DNA of 64,000 nucleotides from Nonomuraea sp. NEAU-A123 (GCF_018603905.1 NZ_JAHFZZ010000006.1:1-64000), one strand, 5' to 3'; positions 33,619 through 42,083 are shown, counted from the first letter of the stretch. Notes: generated from the letters alone by a model not told the origin. Numbers and translations are program-made.

Positions 33619-34011
33619 TCACGTGCCGAACGCCTCTTGCTTGATCTGCTCGAACTGCGCGCCCATCGCCTCGGCCAGCGCGTTCGCCCCCGACAGCGGC
33701 CGCACCATGACCGTCAAGTCGTCAATGAGGCCGTCGTCGTCGAAGTGCAGGAAGTCACAGCCGTGGACCTGCTTGCCGTTCACCGTCGCCTGGAACACCA
33801 GCGCGAGGTCACGGCCGTCCGCGTCGGCGATCTCCCGGACGTAGTGGAAGTCCTCGAACACCCGCGAGACGCCGCGGATGATCGCCGCCGTGAGCGCCTT
33901 ACCCGGATACGGCTGGTACGCGACCGGGCTGGTGAACACGATGTTCTCGGCGAACAGCGCCTCGATCGCCGCCATGTCGTGGGCTTCGACGGCCTGACGG
34001 AACGCCTGCAT
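33619..34011 (-). CDS. SnoaL/NTF2-like protein
   Basis: A 130-residue alpha+beta cone-fold protein. FRQAVEAHDMAAIEALFAEN is the typical first helix pair, and GKQVHGCDFLHFDDDGLIDD is the central strand pair with the ligand-pocket Asp. Such proteins are small enzymes or binding domains (ketosteroid isomerase-like). It converges with the PNPOx gene, 25 bases apart. Confidence 0.88.
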   Translation of the reverse strand: MQAFRQAVEAHDMAAIEALFAENIVFTSPVAYQPYPGKALTAAIIRGVSRVFEDFHYVREIADADGRDLALVFQATVNGKQVHGCDFLHFDDDGLIDDLTVMVRPLSGANALAEAMGAQFEQIKQEAFGT

Positions 34012-34217
34012 GCCTACCCCTACTCAATTAGTTGACTATACGCGTTAGACAGTAGCTCCATCGCGCAACGTCGTCCAGGGGACAGGGGTGCCGTCAACCC
34101 ATGTGGCACCAGCCGCCATATAGGCCTTGACCTGGGGAATTAGCTTCCCGCTCCCAGTCCGGCGAGTGTCCGTTAGAGATCTTTTTATCTGACCTTGATC
34201 GCATTACACTCACGTCC

Positions 34218-34500
34218 ATGACCGCGACCATGATCGAGTTTGACAACGGTACGCAGCTACGTACGTGGACCGCGGGCTCGGTGATTCCGCAGAGATTTCC
34301 CGTGGTCATGGTGCACGGCGGTCCAGGAGCAGCGCGGCACCGGCGGATCGTCCTGGGAGGGAGAGCACACGATCGTCCGCCGTTCACGACTTGGCGTTGT
34401 TGCTCGATGTGTGGAGACACGACCGGGTTGTTCTGTTGGGGCATGCGTTCGGAACCAATATGGCCGGCTTCCCCTACGACGGGTGCCAGCGGAATGCGGC
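34218..34500 (+). pseudogene. Alpha/beta hydrolase relic
   Basis: ATG 34218 begins MTATMIEFDNGTQLRTWTAG and reaches FPVVMVHGGPGA, the HGGPG oxyanion motif of proline-iminopeptidase-like hydrolases. A frame change then gives HDLALLLDVWRHDRVVLLGH-AFGTNMAG, the nucleophile elbow region with Ala in place of Ser (GHAFGT). About 40 residues between the two are missing, as is everything after the elbow. Dead copy. Confidence 0.7.
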
Positions 34501-34579
34501 AGAAACGGGCCGCGGTACCGCGAGCCGAATGACGACCTAGCGGCGCGATTTCGAAGCAGTGTGAATCAGGAGGCGCTAC

Positions 34580-35341
34580 ATGGCCAGAATCGCCTACGAC
34601 GACCAGACCGCGGCAGCGTACAAGGCGGTCCGTGAGGTTCCCCGAGACGGGCTCGAAGAATGGCGTGAAGCGATACGGCGGCACCTCAGCCCGTCGCCCG
34701 GGATGACCGTGGCCGACATCGGCGCGGGGACCGGCGCGTTCTCCGCCGCTTTCAGCGATTGGTTCGGCCTCAGCGTCCTCGCGGTCGAACCGTCGGCGGC
34801 GATGCGGGCCCAGATTCCGCGCCGTCCGGGCATCCAGGTGCTGGAAGGCGACGCCGGCGCCCTCCCGCTCCCAGACGGCTCGGCGGACGGAGCCTGGATG
34901 TCCCTCATGATCCACCACATCCCCGACATGGAAGCCGCCGCGCGAGAAATCCGCCGCGTTCTGCGCCCGGGCGCTCCCGTTCTGATTCGGCAGGGATATC
35001 CGGACAGGGCCTATACGACGCGCACCTTTCCCTGGGAGTTCTTTCCCGAGACCACCCGGACGACCGATACCTTTCCCTCCCTCGAGCAGACGTGCCAGGC
35101 GTTCGCCACCGCGGGATTCCGCCGCGACGCGCTTGAGCCGGTCCCCGAGACAATGATCAGCCTTGCCGATTTCCTCGCCCAGGTGGATGTCTTCCGCCGC
35201 TCCGCCACCATCATGCGCGGCCTCACCGAGGAGGAGTTCCTACGGGGCAAGGAACAGCTCCGCCGCGCCGTGCAGGACGCCGAGCAGGCACCCAGTCCGG
35301 AACCCAGAGCCAATTGGCTTGACCTCCTGGTTCTGCGCTGA
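34580..35341 (+). CDS. Class I SAM-dependent methyltransferase
   Basis: A 253-residue methyltransferase; GGAGG lies 7 bases before ATG 34580. Motif I VADIGAGTGAFSAAFSDWFG (~47-66), then LSVLAVEPSAAMRAQ, LEGDAGALPLPDGSADGAWM (motif II/III region) and VLRPGAPVLIRQGYPDRA. This is the Methyltransf_11/25 fold acting on small molecules. The substrate is unknown and there are no partner genes. Confidence 0.92.
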   Translation: MARIAYDDQTAAAYKAVREVPRDGLEEWREAIRRHLSPSPGMTVADIGAGTGAFSAAFSDWFGLSVLAVEPSAAMRAQIPRRPGIQVLEGDAGALPLPDGSADGAWMSLMIHHIPDMEAAAREIRRVLRPGAPVLIRQGYPDRAYTTRTFPWEFFPETTRTTDTFPSLEQTCQAFATAGFRRDALEPVPETMISLADFLAQVDVFRRSATIMRGLTEEEFLRGKEQLRRAVQDAEQAPSPEPRANWLDLLVLR

Positions 35342-35400
35342 CGGCCGACGATCAGTACGTTCGCCATGCCCAAGGGCTCCCGGAGCTATGCCGGCCGCTG

Positions 35401-35761
35401 TCAGGGGTGCATTCGGTGGAACAGCTCTACCCGGGCGCGGTGGTATTCGTCGTGCGTCACCCCCGAGCGGACGGCCTTGCGGAAGTAGGCATGCTCCCTG
35501 CGGAGCTTGTGCCTGGCGAGCTGAGCGAGCGACTCCTCGGTCAGGCGGGCTGCTGTGCCGCCCGCCTCGTGGTAGCGCGTGGCACCACTCCGATTCGGCG
35601 GCGGCGCGCAACGCCGGGCCGACGCGGATGACATGCCCGTCGAGGCGGTAGGCGGCGGACTCCTCTCCGCCGTGCTACCGCTCACCCTGTCCCGTGACGC
35701 CCCAGGTCAGAGCCACAGCCTCGCGGATCTCACGGGTAAGGGGCGTCTCGACGTAGATCAT
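35401..35761 (-). pseudogene. Aminoglycoside phosphotransferase-like protein, degraded
   Basis: Three frames in turn give IYVETPLTREIREAVALTWG, then EESAAYRLDGHVIRVGPALR with AAAESEWCHAL, then LTEESLAQLARHKLRREHAY and FRKAVRSGVTHDEYHRARVE ending at 35401. These are the start, N-lobe and C-terminal end of an APH-fold kinase. The catalytic middle (HGDxxxxN, DxD) is deleted. Two frameshifts and a large deletion mark it as a pseudogene. Confidence 0.65.
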
Positions 35762-35862
35762 CCCGCCACCCTACGGCGGCACCCCGGGATGAGTAGGCTT
35801 CGATAGTCGCATCGTTGACTAGGAACCGGGATGGTTAATCACTCCGGCGATATCGTTGGCGG

Positions 35863-36426
35863 ATGTCGTTGCGTCACGCGGTGATGGCCGCGCTCCTGGA
35901 GGGCGAAGCGTCCGGATACGACCTGGCCAAGGGGTTCGACGCGTCGGTGGCCAACTTCTGGATGGCCACACCCCAGCAGCTGTACCGGGAGCTGGACAGG
36001 ATGCGGGCCGAGGGGCTGGTCCAGGCGCGTGTCGTCGAGCAGGAACGCCGCCCCAACAAGCGACTGTTCTCCCTGACCGAGGCCGGACACCGTGTGCTGC
36101 GCGAATTCACCGCCACGCCACCCCGCCCGGGCGCGATCCGCGACGAGCTGATGGTCAAGGTCCAAGCCGTGGACGCCGGCGACGCCGAGGCCGTGCGGGC
36201 CGCCATCGAGGAACGCGTGGACTGGGCCGAAGCCAAGATCGCCCGATACGAACGGCTACGCACCCGGTTGCTGAACGGCCGCAGCGAGGAGGAGTACCTG
36301 GCGCACGCCGACCGCATCGGCCCCTACCTGACCCTGATGCGCGGCCTGGCCTTCGAACGCGAGAACCACCGGTGGGGCGAGTGGGCCCTGGCCGTCCTGA
36401 AGCAGCGCTCAGCCGCCATCACCTGA
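35863..36426 (+). CDS. PadR-family regulator
   Basis: A 187-residue regulator with the PadR winged helix: RHAVMAALLEGEASGYDLAK then WMATPQQLYRELDRMRAEGL and RLFSLTEAGHRVL. The C-terminal helical Vir_regulatory-type region is long (from ~85). It was likely tied to a transporter or detoxification target that is not adjacent here; the next gene is convergent and overlaps by 18 bases. Confidence 0.9.
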   Translation: MSLRHAVMAALLEGEASGYDLAKGFDASVANFWMATPQQLYRELDRMRAEGLVQARVVEQERRPNKRLFSLTEAGHRVLREFTATPPRPGAIRDELMVKVQAVDAGDAEAVRAAIEERVDWAEAKIARYERLRTRLLNGRSEEEYLAHADRIGPYLTLMRGLAFERENHRWGEWALAVLKQRSAAIT

Positions 36427-37152
36427 AGCTGCGAGACGGCGGGTGAAGCGCCACCTGACCAGGATGTAGAGGACCAGCGCCGGGTAGAAGAGCAGCCGGG
36501 CCGGGTCGCCGAGTACCTGATCAAAACTGAGCCACTGCAGCAGGCCGCCCGTGACCTCGAGCGACCAGCCCCCGCCCACTCGGACGGCGATGGTGACCAG
36601 CGCGGCCACGGCCAGGTAGTCGATCAGGAGCGCCAGCCCCCGGTGCCACGCGGGCCTGGAGGGTGCGGTGATGGACGGCTCCTCGGCAGGGCCGAACGCG
36701 TGCGTCGCGAGGAGCACCAGCAGGGCGGCTGTCAGGAGGGCCAGCTCGTACGGCCCCCACGCGCAGGCCACGGTCTTGAACCAGTCCAGGCTGAACAGGG
36801 GCAGCCCTCCCTCACATGGGGCATCCCCGGCGTACACGGGAGTAAGCGGTCTGATGAACGCGATCAGAGTGAGGACCGCCGCCGCCCGACGGCCCGCCGC
36901 GGCCGAGTGCCAGCGGCCGAGAGCGGCGAGCACGACCAGCGCGGGAACGGCCCACGTCGTGGCGAGTTCCGTCATCGTGGCGAGATCGCCACGCAGCGGC
37001 TGGAACAGCGATGGCGACTCGTCCAAGTAGTTGCCGAAGCAGCCGTAGAACACCCCGTGCTCGCTCTCGGCTTGAGGGCGCCACGTGTCCCAGGTGGGAT
37101 AGGCCGCGGCGGTCAGAGCGGCCACCCAGATCAGCAAGGCTAATCGCGACAA
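36409..37152 (-). CDS. Seven-helix membrane protein of unknown function
   Basis: A 247-residue protein starting at TTG 37152 with GGAGG 6 bases upstream. Helices at ~2-18, 65-82, 90-103, 130-150, 170-190, 200-212 and 218-234. SRPAWHRGLALLIDYLAVAA near 165-184 recalls the RDD domain, but the Arg-Asp-Asp pattern is not complete. Cys residues in an extracellular-looking loop (GCFGNY, PCEGG, VACAW). Its end overlaps the PadR gene by 18 bases. Confidence 0.7.
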   Translation of the reverse strand: MSRLALLIWVAALTAAAYPTWDTWRPQAESEHGVFYGCFGNYLDESPSLFQPLRGDLATMTELATTWAVPALVVLAALGRWHSAAAGRRAAAVLTLIAFIRPLTPVYAGDAPCEGGLPLFSLDWFKTVACAWGPYELALLTAALLVLLATHAFGPAEEPSITAPSRPAWHRGLALLIDYLAVAALVTIAVRVGGGWSLEVTGGLLQWLSFDQVLGDPARLLFYPALVLYILVRWRFTRRLAASGDGG

Positions 37153-37192
37153 AGTGCGCCTCCTTTTTTGCGCGACACCTTACCGATGATCT

Positions 37193-37612
37193 TCAGGACG
37201 GAGCGGCCGGTGGGTGGTCGGCTTCGTACCGGCGGCGGTTCTCGTTGATGGTCTGGCGGTGTGTGGCCGCCCAACTGCCCAGAGCGGTGACGGGGGCGAG
37301 CAGTGTGGTGCCGAGTTCGGTGAGCGCGTAGTCCACGCGTGGTGGGACGCTCGCGTGGACCGTCCGGGAGACCAGGCCGTCACGTTCGAGCTGGCGGAGG
37401 GTCAGCGTGAGCATGCGCTGGGAGATGCCGGTGACGGCGCGTTGCAGTTCCCCGAAGCGCAGCGTGCGGTCGCGGAGGCTGCCGATGATCAACAGGCTCC
37501 ACTTGTCGCCGACCAGGGAGAGGATCCGCAGCACCTGGCGGCAGATCTCTTCGTCTGCCTTGTCTGAGCCGTCCACGGGGAACGGGGGCCACCGCGCGGA
37601 TGGCGCGTCCAT
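37193..37612 (-). CDS. HxlR-family regulator
   Basis: A 139-residue winged-helix regulator from ATG 37612 behind a perfect AAGGAGG. ILSLVGDKWSLLIIGSLRDR, LRFGELQRAVTGISQRMLTL and RQLERDGLVSRTVHASVPPR are the HxlR signature. Divergent from the SDR at 37721, which it probably controls. Sequence shared between the two promoters is listed at 37615-37704. Confidence 0.92.
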   Translation of the reverse strand: MDAPSARWPPFPVDGSDKADEEICRQVLRILSLVGDKWSLLIIGSLRDRTLRFGELQRAVTGISQRMLTLTLRQLERDGLVSRTVHASVPPRVDYALTELGTTLLAPVTALGSWAATHRQTINENRRRYEADHPPAAPS

Positions 37613-37614
37613 TA

Positions 37615-37704
37615 GTTACCTCCTTGTGGGTTTCTGACATCAATGTGCCGTCTTGTGCGAGGCGGCTATGGTGACAAAGCATATGGCTACCCACAAAAAG
37701 TAAC
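37615..37704. promoter_or_regulatory. Paired HxlR-type sites in the divergent promoter
   Basis: ACCCACAAAAAGTAAC at 37689-37704 reappears inverted as GTTACCTCCTTGTGGGT at 37615-37631 (ends identical, middle one base longer). The second copy contains the Shine-Dalgarno of the HxlR gene, so binding there would also block its translation. Site assignment is inference. Confidence 0.5.
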
Positions 37705-37720
37705 CATTGGGGTCAGCCAT

Positions 37721-38536
37721 ATGAGAACCATCGTCATCTCCGGCGGCACGGACGGTATCGGCAGGGCTCTGGCGCTGCACTACCTGCGTGCCGGTGAGAC
37801 CGTCGTCATCATCGGCCGTAGCGCCGCCAAGGCGGACGCGATCCGTACCGAAGCCGAAACGGCCCCCGGGCGGCTGCGCTTCCTGCGGGCCGATCTGGCG
37901 CTGGCGCGCGAGAGCGAACGTGTCGCCGCCGAGATCGCCGCCGGATTCCCGAGCGTGGACGCGCTGATCATGTGCGCCGCGTACGTCAGTACCCGCCGCC
38001 ACGAGACGGCCGAAGGCGTCGAGCACACCTTCGCGCTGTTCTACCTGAGCCGCTACATCCTCACGCTTGGCCTGGCCGATCGGTTGCGGGCCGCGCCACG
38101 ACCCATCGTGGTGAACGTCTCCGTGCCGGGGGCGCCCCGGGACGCGATCCAGTGGGACGATCTCGGGCTGCGGTCGGGGTTCACCTCTCTCAAGGCGAAC
38201 CGGCAGGCCAGGCGGGCCAACGAACTCATCGCGACGTGCTTCCCCGAGATCACGTACGTCCTGTACAACCCGGGATACGTGGAGACCAGCTTCGCGGGGG
38301 ACTTCAACCGGCCGACCAGGGCGATCATGGGTCTGCTGGGAAAGCTGGCCGCCGCTCCGCCCGCCAAGGCGATCGCGCCCATCGTCGGCCTGGTCGACCA
38401 GCCGCCCGCTTCACCGGTGAGCGCCTTCAAGGGCCGCAAGGAGATCACCCGGCCGGTCGATCCGGCCGACGCGCGGAAGCTGCGCGAGGGCACCGCCCGC
38501 CTGCTCGCCGAGCTGGGCATCCCATCGGGCGCTTGA
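37721..38536 (+). CDS. Short-chain dehydrogenase (HxlR-associated)
   Basis: A 271-residue SDR-fold protein. VISGGTDGIGRALALHYLRA replaces the usual TGxxxGIG with GGTDGIG, and FLRADLALARE gives the Asp. The catalytic Tyr-x-x-x-Lys is not seen in its normal place (SLKANRQARR instead). It may thus be an atypical or non-catalytic member, like several WW-oxidoreductase-type SDRs. Start ATG 37721. It abuts the soxR gene, stop to stop. Confidence 0.82.
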   Translation: MRTIVISGGTDGIGRALALHYLRAGETVVIIGRSAAKADAIRTEAETAPGRLRFLRADLALARESERVAAEIAAGFPSVDALIMCAAYVSTRRHETAEGVEHTFALFYLSRYILTLGLADRLRAAPRPIVVNVSVPGAPRDAIQWDDLGLRSGFTSLKANRQARRANELIATCFPEITYVLYNPGYVETSFAGDFNRPTRAIMGLLGKLAAAPPAKAIAPIVGLVDQPPASPVSAFKGRKEITRPVDPADARKLREGTARLLAELGIPSGA

Positions 38537-38986
38537 TCAAGGCTCCAGCAGGCGGCGCGGGCCCGGGCCCTGCTGGGCGAGGGCATCGCCGGGATTGACC
38601 AGGGCGCACTGCTCGAACGACAGGCACCCGCACCCGATGCACTCCGCGAACCGGTCACGCATCCGTTCCATCCGCTCGATGCGCGCGTTGATCTCCTCGC
38701 TCCAGCACTCCGACGCCCGGATCCAGAACTCCCGCGTCGGCGGGACGCCCTCCGGCAGCAGGTCCAGCACGCCGCCGATCACCGACAGCGGTATGCCGAC
38801 GCTCTGGGACGCCCGGATGAACGCCACCCGCCGCAGCGTGGTGCGGTGATAGCGACGCTGGTTGCCGGTGGTCCGGCGGCTGTCGATGAGCCCCTGCCGC
38901 TCGTAGAAGCGCAGCGCGGACGGGGGCACGCCGCTGCGCTCGGACAGCTCACCGATGGTCAGTTCCTTGGCGATCGCTTCGGGCAC
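38537..38986 (-). CDS. soxR: Redox-sensing regulator SoxR
   Basis: A 149-residue MerR-family activator. The HTH is LTIGELSERSGVPPSALRFY; a dimerisation helix follows. The [2Fe-2S] ligands are C116, C119, C121 and C127 in ECIGCGCLSFEQC, the CX2CXCX5C pattern specific to SoxR. It responds to redox-cycling compounds. Start GTG 38986. A SoxR-box-like palindrome lies 19 bases upstream. No obvious target gene is adjacent except the SDR on the same strand. Confidence 0.95.
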   Translation of the reverse strand: MPEAIAKELTIGELSERSGVPPSALRFYERQGLIDSRRTTGNQRRYHRTTLRRVAFIRASQSVGIPLSVIGGVLDLLPEGVPPTREFWIRASECWSEEINARIERMERMRDRFAECIGCGCLSFEQCALVNPGDALAQQGPGPRRLLEP

Positions 38987-39004
38987 GCTCCGAGCCTAGC
39001 CCGT

Positions 39005-39024
39005 ACTTGAACATTGGTTCAGGT
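39005..39024. promoter_or_regulatory. SoxR-box-like palindrome
   Basis: ACTTGAAC-ATTG-GTTCAGGT is an inverted repeat with one mismatch, positioned between the soxR start and the end of the preceding SDR. Size and TTGA/TCAA core fit a MerR-type site between -35 and -10. Autoregulation is likely, or control of a short soxR transcript. Confidence 0.5.
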
Positions 39025-39030
39025 ATGAGC

Positions 39031-39765
39031 CTAGTTCTGGGCTGTGGGGCGGACGACGATGTCCCCCACATCGACGCCGTCCGGCTGCTCGATGGCGAAG
39101 GCGACGGCGCGGGCCACCGCGTCCGGTGAGATCGCGATCGTGCTCATCGTGTCGAGGATCTGGGCCCTCATCTCCGGACGCATCTGCTCGGCGAAGTCCG
39201 TCTTGATGATGCCCGGCGAGACGACGGTCACGCGCAGGCTGTCGCCGGCCTCCTGGCGCAGGCCCTCGGAGATGGTGCGTACGGCGTTCTTCGTCCCGGC
39301 GTACACCGACTGCAGCGGAACGATACGCAAGCCCGAGGTGGACAGGATGTTGATGAAGTGCCCGAAACCCTGTTCCCGGAAGACGGGCAGGGCCGCGGCG
39401 ATGCCGTACAGGACACCTTTGAAGTTGACGTCGATCATCTCCTCCCAGTCCTCGACGCGGAGGTCGTCCAGGGGGGAGATCAGGCCGATCCCGGCATTGC
39501 TGATGAGGACGTCGATCTTGCCGAAGCGCTCACGGGCCAGCCCGACGAGGCCGGCCAGGTCCTCGCGTCGCTTCACGTCCGTACGGGCCCAGGCGGCTTC
39601 ACCGCCGGCCTTTTCGATGCGGGCGGCCAGGGCCTCTAGCCGCTCCGTACGGCGTGCCCCGAGGACGACTTTCGCGCCGCGCTCGGCGAGCAGCAGCGCG
39701 GTCGCTTCGCCGATGCCGCTGCTGGCGCCCGTGATCGCCACGACCTTGCCTTCGATACCCGACAT
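39031..39765 (-). CDS. Short-chain dehydrogenase/reductase
   Basis: A 244-residue classical SDR from ATG 39765. Cofactor loop ITGASSGIGEATALLLAERG (~10-29), RRTERLE (NADP preference), SNAGIGLISPL, STSG with catalytic Ser, YAGTKNAVRTISEGLRQE with Tyr-x-x-x-Lys, and VSPGIIKTDF. It is preceded by twin palindromes shared with the divergent TetR gene, so it is a repressor-controlled oxidoreductase of unknown substrate. Confidence 0.92.
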   Translation of the reverse strand: MSGIEGKVVAITGASSGIGEATALLLAERGAKVVLGARRTERLEALAARIEKAGGEAAWARTDVKRREDLAGLVGLARERFGKIDVLISNAGIGLISPLDDLRVEDWEEMIDVNFKGVLYGIAAALPVFREQGFGHFINILSTSGLRIVPLQSVYAGTKNAVRTISEGLRQEAGDSLRVTVVSPGIIKTDFAEQMRPEMRAQILDTMSTIAISPDAVARAVAFAIEQPDGVDVGDIVVRPTAQN

Positions 39766-39800
39766 GATTGGCAGTCCTTCCAGAAAGTGCCCTACAGTGA

Positions 39801-39851
39801 AAGTGGAGGCGCCGCCACTTCGTCCCACCCTAAGTGGCGGTGCCTCCACTT
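39801..39851. promoter_or_regulatory. Twin palindromic operators, SDR/TetR
   Basis: AAGTGGAGGCGCCGCCACTT (39801-39820) and AAGTGGCGGTGCCTCCACTT (39832-39851) are two near-identical 20-base palindromes 31 bases apart, centre to centre. They lie between the divergent SDR and TetR genes. The second ends 26 bases before the TetR start. This is the expected binding site of that TetR protein. Confidence 0.7.
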
Positions 39852-39877
39852 AGCAAATGGAGAGGGGAGAGCCGTTG

Positions 39878-40456
39878 ATGGCCCGAGCCGCAGAACGTCC
39901 GCTGAGGGCTGACGCGCAGCGCAACCGGGACAAGATCCTGGTCGCCGCGGTGCGCGTGTTCACCGAAGAGGGGCTGGACGCGCACTTCGAGCGCATCGCC
40001 AAGGAAGCGGGCGTGGGGACCGGCACGCTCTACCGCAACTTCCCCACCCGGGAGATCCTGATCGAGGCGGCCTACCGCAACGAGGTGGCCCGGCTGTGCG
40101 ACGCCGTCCCCGAGCTCCTGGCGACCATGCCGCCAGGTGCGGCGCTACGCGCCTGGACGCGCCGCTTCATCGACTACGCCACCGCCAAGCTGGGCATGGC
40201 CGACGCCCTGCGAGCAGTCGTCGCCTCGGGAACCAACCCCTACGCCCGCAGCCGCGAGCTGATTCAGGCCGCCCTCTCCTCGCTCATGGACGCCTGCATG
40301 GCCGCCGGCGAGATCCGGTCCGACATCAGCGCGAGCGACATGTCCGCCGCGCTCGCCGGCATCGCCCTCACCTCGGCGGAGCCCGAGCAGCGAGAGCAGG
40401 CCGAACGCCTCCTCGACCTCACCCTGGACGGGCTGATGCGGCTCCCCGAAAGCTGA
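39878..40456 (+). CDS. TetR-family regulator of the SDR gene
   Basis: A 192-residue repressor from ATG 39878 behind GGGGAG; an ATG at 39857 is possible but has no site. The HTH is HFERIAKEAGVGTGTLYRNF. The C-terminal domain is of the SbtR/TetR_C_33-like type with RRFIDYATAKLGMADALRAV. Divergent from the SDR at 39031-39765. Confidence 0.9.
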   Translation: MARAAERPLRADAQRNRDKILVAAVRVFTEEGLDAHFERIAKEAGVGTGTLYRNFPTREILIEAAYRNEVARLCDAVPELLATMPPGAALRAWTRRFIDYATAKLGMADALRAVVASGTNPYARSRELIQAALSSLMDACMAAGEIRSDISASDMSAALAGIALTSAEPEQREQAERLLDLTLDGLMRLPES

Positions 40457-40516
40457 TGGGCGCCGCCCGCGGCCGGGCGCCTGGTGATGGTCGCCCGGCC
40501 GCGTCTGGAACGGCCC

Positions 40517-41161
40517 CTAGTTCCGTCGGATCATGGTGAGCCCGTCGGCGATCGGCAGAATCACCACGGTGACCCGGGGGTCCTCCCGCACCAGGTTGTT
40601 GAACTCGCGCATCCGCACGGTCCCCGGATCCGACTCGGCCGGGTCGGCCACCCGCCCGCTCCACAGCGTGTTGTCCACCATGAGCAGGCCGCCCGGCCGC
40701 AGCCGGTCGATCAGCAGCTCGTAGTACGCCGGGTAGTTCCCCTTGTCGGCGTCGAGGAAGGCCAGGTTGATGGGCTGCTGGAAGGCGGCGAGCGTCTCCA
40801 GCGCCGGGCCCAGGGTGAGGGTGATGCGGTCCGCCACGCCGGCCTTCTCCCAGTAGCGGCGGGCGATGGACGTCCACTCGTCGCTGACGTCGAAGCAGTG
40901 CAGCTTGCCGCCGGACAGGCCCCTGGCGATGGACAGCGACGAGTATCCGGTGAACGTGCCCACCTCGACCGCCACCTCCGGCGCGGTGAGCTGGGTGATC
41001 ATCGTGAGGAACACGCCCTGGTCGGCCGTGATCTGCATGCCCGCGCTGTCGCCCGTCGCCGCGAGCGTCTCGGCGATCAGTTGCTCCAGAAGGGGGTCAG
41101 GCTGGCTGGAGTGGTCCACGAGGTAGCGGGCCACGGCGGGGTCGAGAAATTCGGATTTCAT
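40517..41161 (-). CDS. O-methyltransferase (caffeoyl-CoA OMT family)
   Basis: A 214-residue cation-dependent O-methyltransferase from ATG 41161 with AGGA upstream. VAVEVGTFTGYSSLSIARGL is motif I, FDVSDEW follows, then LAFLDADKGNYPAYYELLID carries the metal-binding D-x-D-K and LLMVDNTLWSGRV the next metal ligands. These enzymes methylate catechol-type substrates. Divergent from a TetR gene 125 bases away, which may regulate it. Confidence 0.93.
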   Translation of the reverse strand: MKSEFLDPAVARYLVDHSSQPDPLLEQLIAETLAATGDSAGMQITADQGVFLTMITQLTAPEVAVEVGTFTGYSSLSIARGLSGGKLHCFDVSDEWTSIARRYWEKAGVADRITLTLGPALETLAAFQQPINLAFLDADKGNYPAYYELLIDRLRPGGLLMVDNTLWSGRVADPAESDPGTVRMREFNNLVREDPRVTVVILPIADGLTMIRRN

Positions 41162-41220
41162 GATTTCATTCCTAACGAGCATCGGAGCGGCTCAGGCCCA
41201 GTTGGTCGGCCACAATGCGG

Positions 41221-41252
41221 AAAGACATAATCCCCGATGTTTAAAGACATAA
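41221..41252. promoter_or_regulatory. Direct repeats AAAGACATAA
   Basis: AAAGACATAA occurs at 41221-41230 and 41243-41252, 22 bases apart (two helical turns), in the space between the O-methyltransferase and the TetR gene. With the nearby GATGTTT they form overlapping half-sites. Possibly the TetR operator. Confidence 0.4.
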
Positions 41253-41286
41253 AACGTCCGATAAGTCAAACGGGTACCCTTACGGG

Positions 41287-42021
41287 GTGGGTGAAACGGC
41301 GACCTCGGCGAGGGGCCTAGGGGCGACCGGGAAGGCTGCTCCGCGCGGGCGTATCGCCAAACGAGAAGCGATCATGACCGCTGCAATGAGGGTGTTCGTC
41401 CGGGACGGTTACTCGGGTGCGAGCATCGAAACCATCGCCGCAGAAGCGGCGGTATCCAAACAGACCATCTACAACCATCTGGGCGACAAGCAGCGCTTGT
41501 TCGAGTCCCTGATCGACGAGAACTTCGATCAGGTCAATGCCCAGCAATTCGCCATGATCGAGACTTTTCCCGATCGTCCGGCGAACCTCATGGCGGAGCT
41601 GACGGCGTTCGCCGGTGATCTCATGCGTGGCTGTCTCATGGGCGAGCGGGCGCGAGCCTTGCGCACACTCGTCCAGGCAGAGGGATCCCGGCGTCCCGAG
41701 ATCGCCAGGCAGTGGCGGCAACGTGGCCAGGACCAGCTCGCGGGGTCCCTGGCCGCCAGGTTCGCCCGGCTGGCGCTGGCCGGAAAGCTCTCCCTGGCCG
41801 ATCCCGACCAAGCGGCGCGCGACTTCCTGGCGTTGATCACGTATGACGCCCAGGTCGGCTGGACCATCGGTGACGCGACGATGCGAGACGACGAACTCGA
41901 CGCCTCCATCGCCGCCGGGGTCCGCACGTTCATGCGCGCGTACGGGAACGGCAACGGCAACGGGAACGGCAACGGCAACCACCATCACAACGGCAACGGC
42001 AACGGCTCGCCCGGAGGCTGA
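41287..42021 (+). CDS. TetR-family regulator with Gly-Asn repeat tail
   Basis: A 244-residue protein from GTG 41287. The HTH is SIETIAAEAAVSKQTIYNHL followed by GDKQRLFESLIDENF. The ligand domain is TetR_C_7-like (AefR type). The last ~25 residues are a (Gly-Asn)n run interrupted by HHH and ending SPGG, encoded by an (AACGGC)n tract at about 41944-42010. The tail looks like simple-sequence expansion and may bind metal or be disordered. Divergent from the O-methyltransferase. Confidence 0.88.
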   Translation: MGETATSARGLGATGKAAPRGRIAKREAIMTAAMRVFVRDGYSGASIETIAAEAAVSKQTIYNHLGDKQRLFESLIDENFDQVNAQQFAMIETFPDRPANLMAELTAFAGDLMRGCLMGERARALRTLVQAEGSRRPEIARQWRQRGQDQLAGSLAARFARLALAGKLSLADPDQAARDFLALITYDAQVGWTIGDATMRDDELDASIAAGVRTFMRAYGNGNGNGNGNGNHHHNGNGNGSPGG

Positions 42022-42083
42022 ACGACGTCCGCCCGCCCTCTTCGGGTAAGGTCTCGGCGATCAATGAGCTAAGGGCGGGCAGA

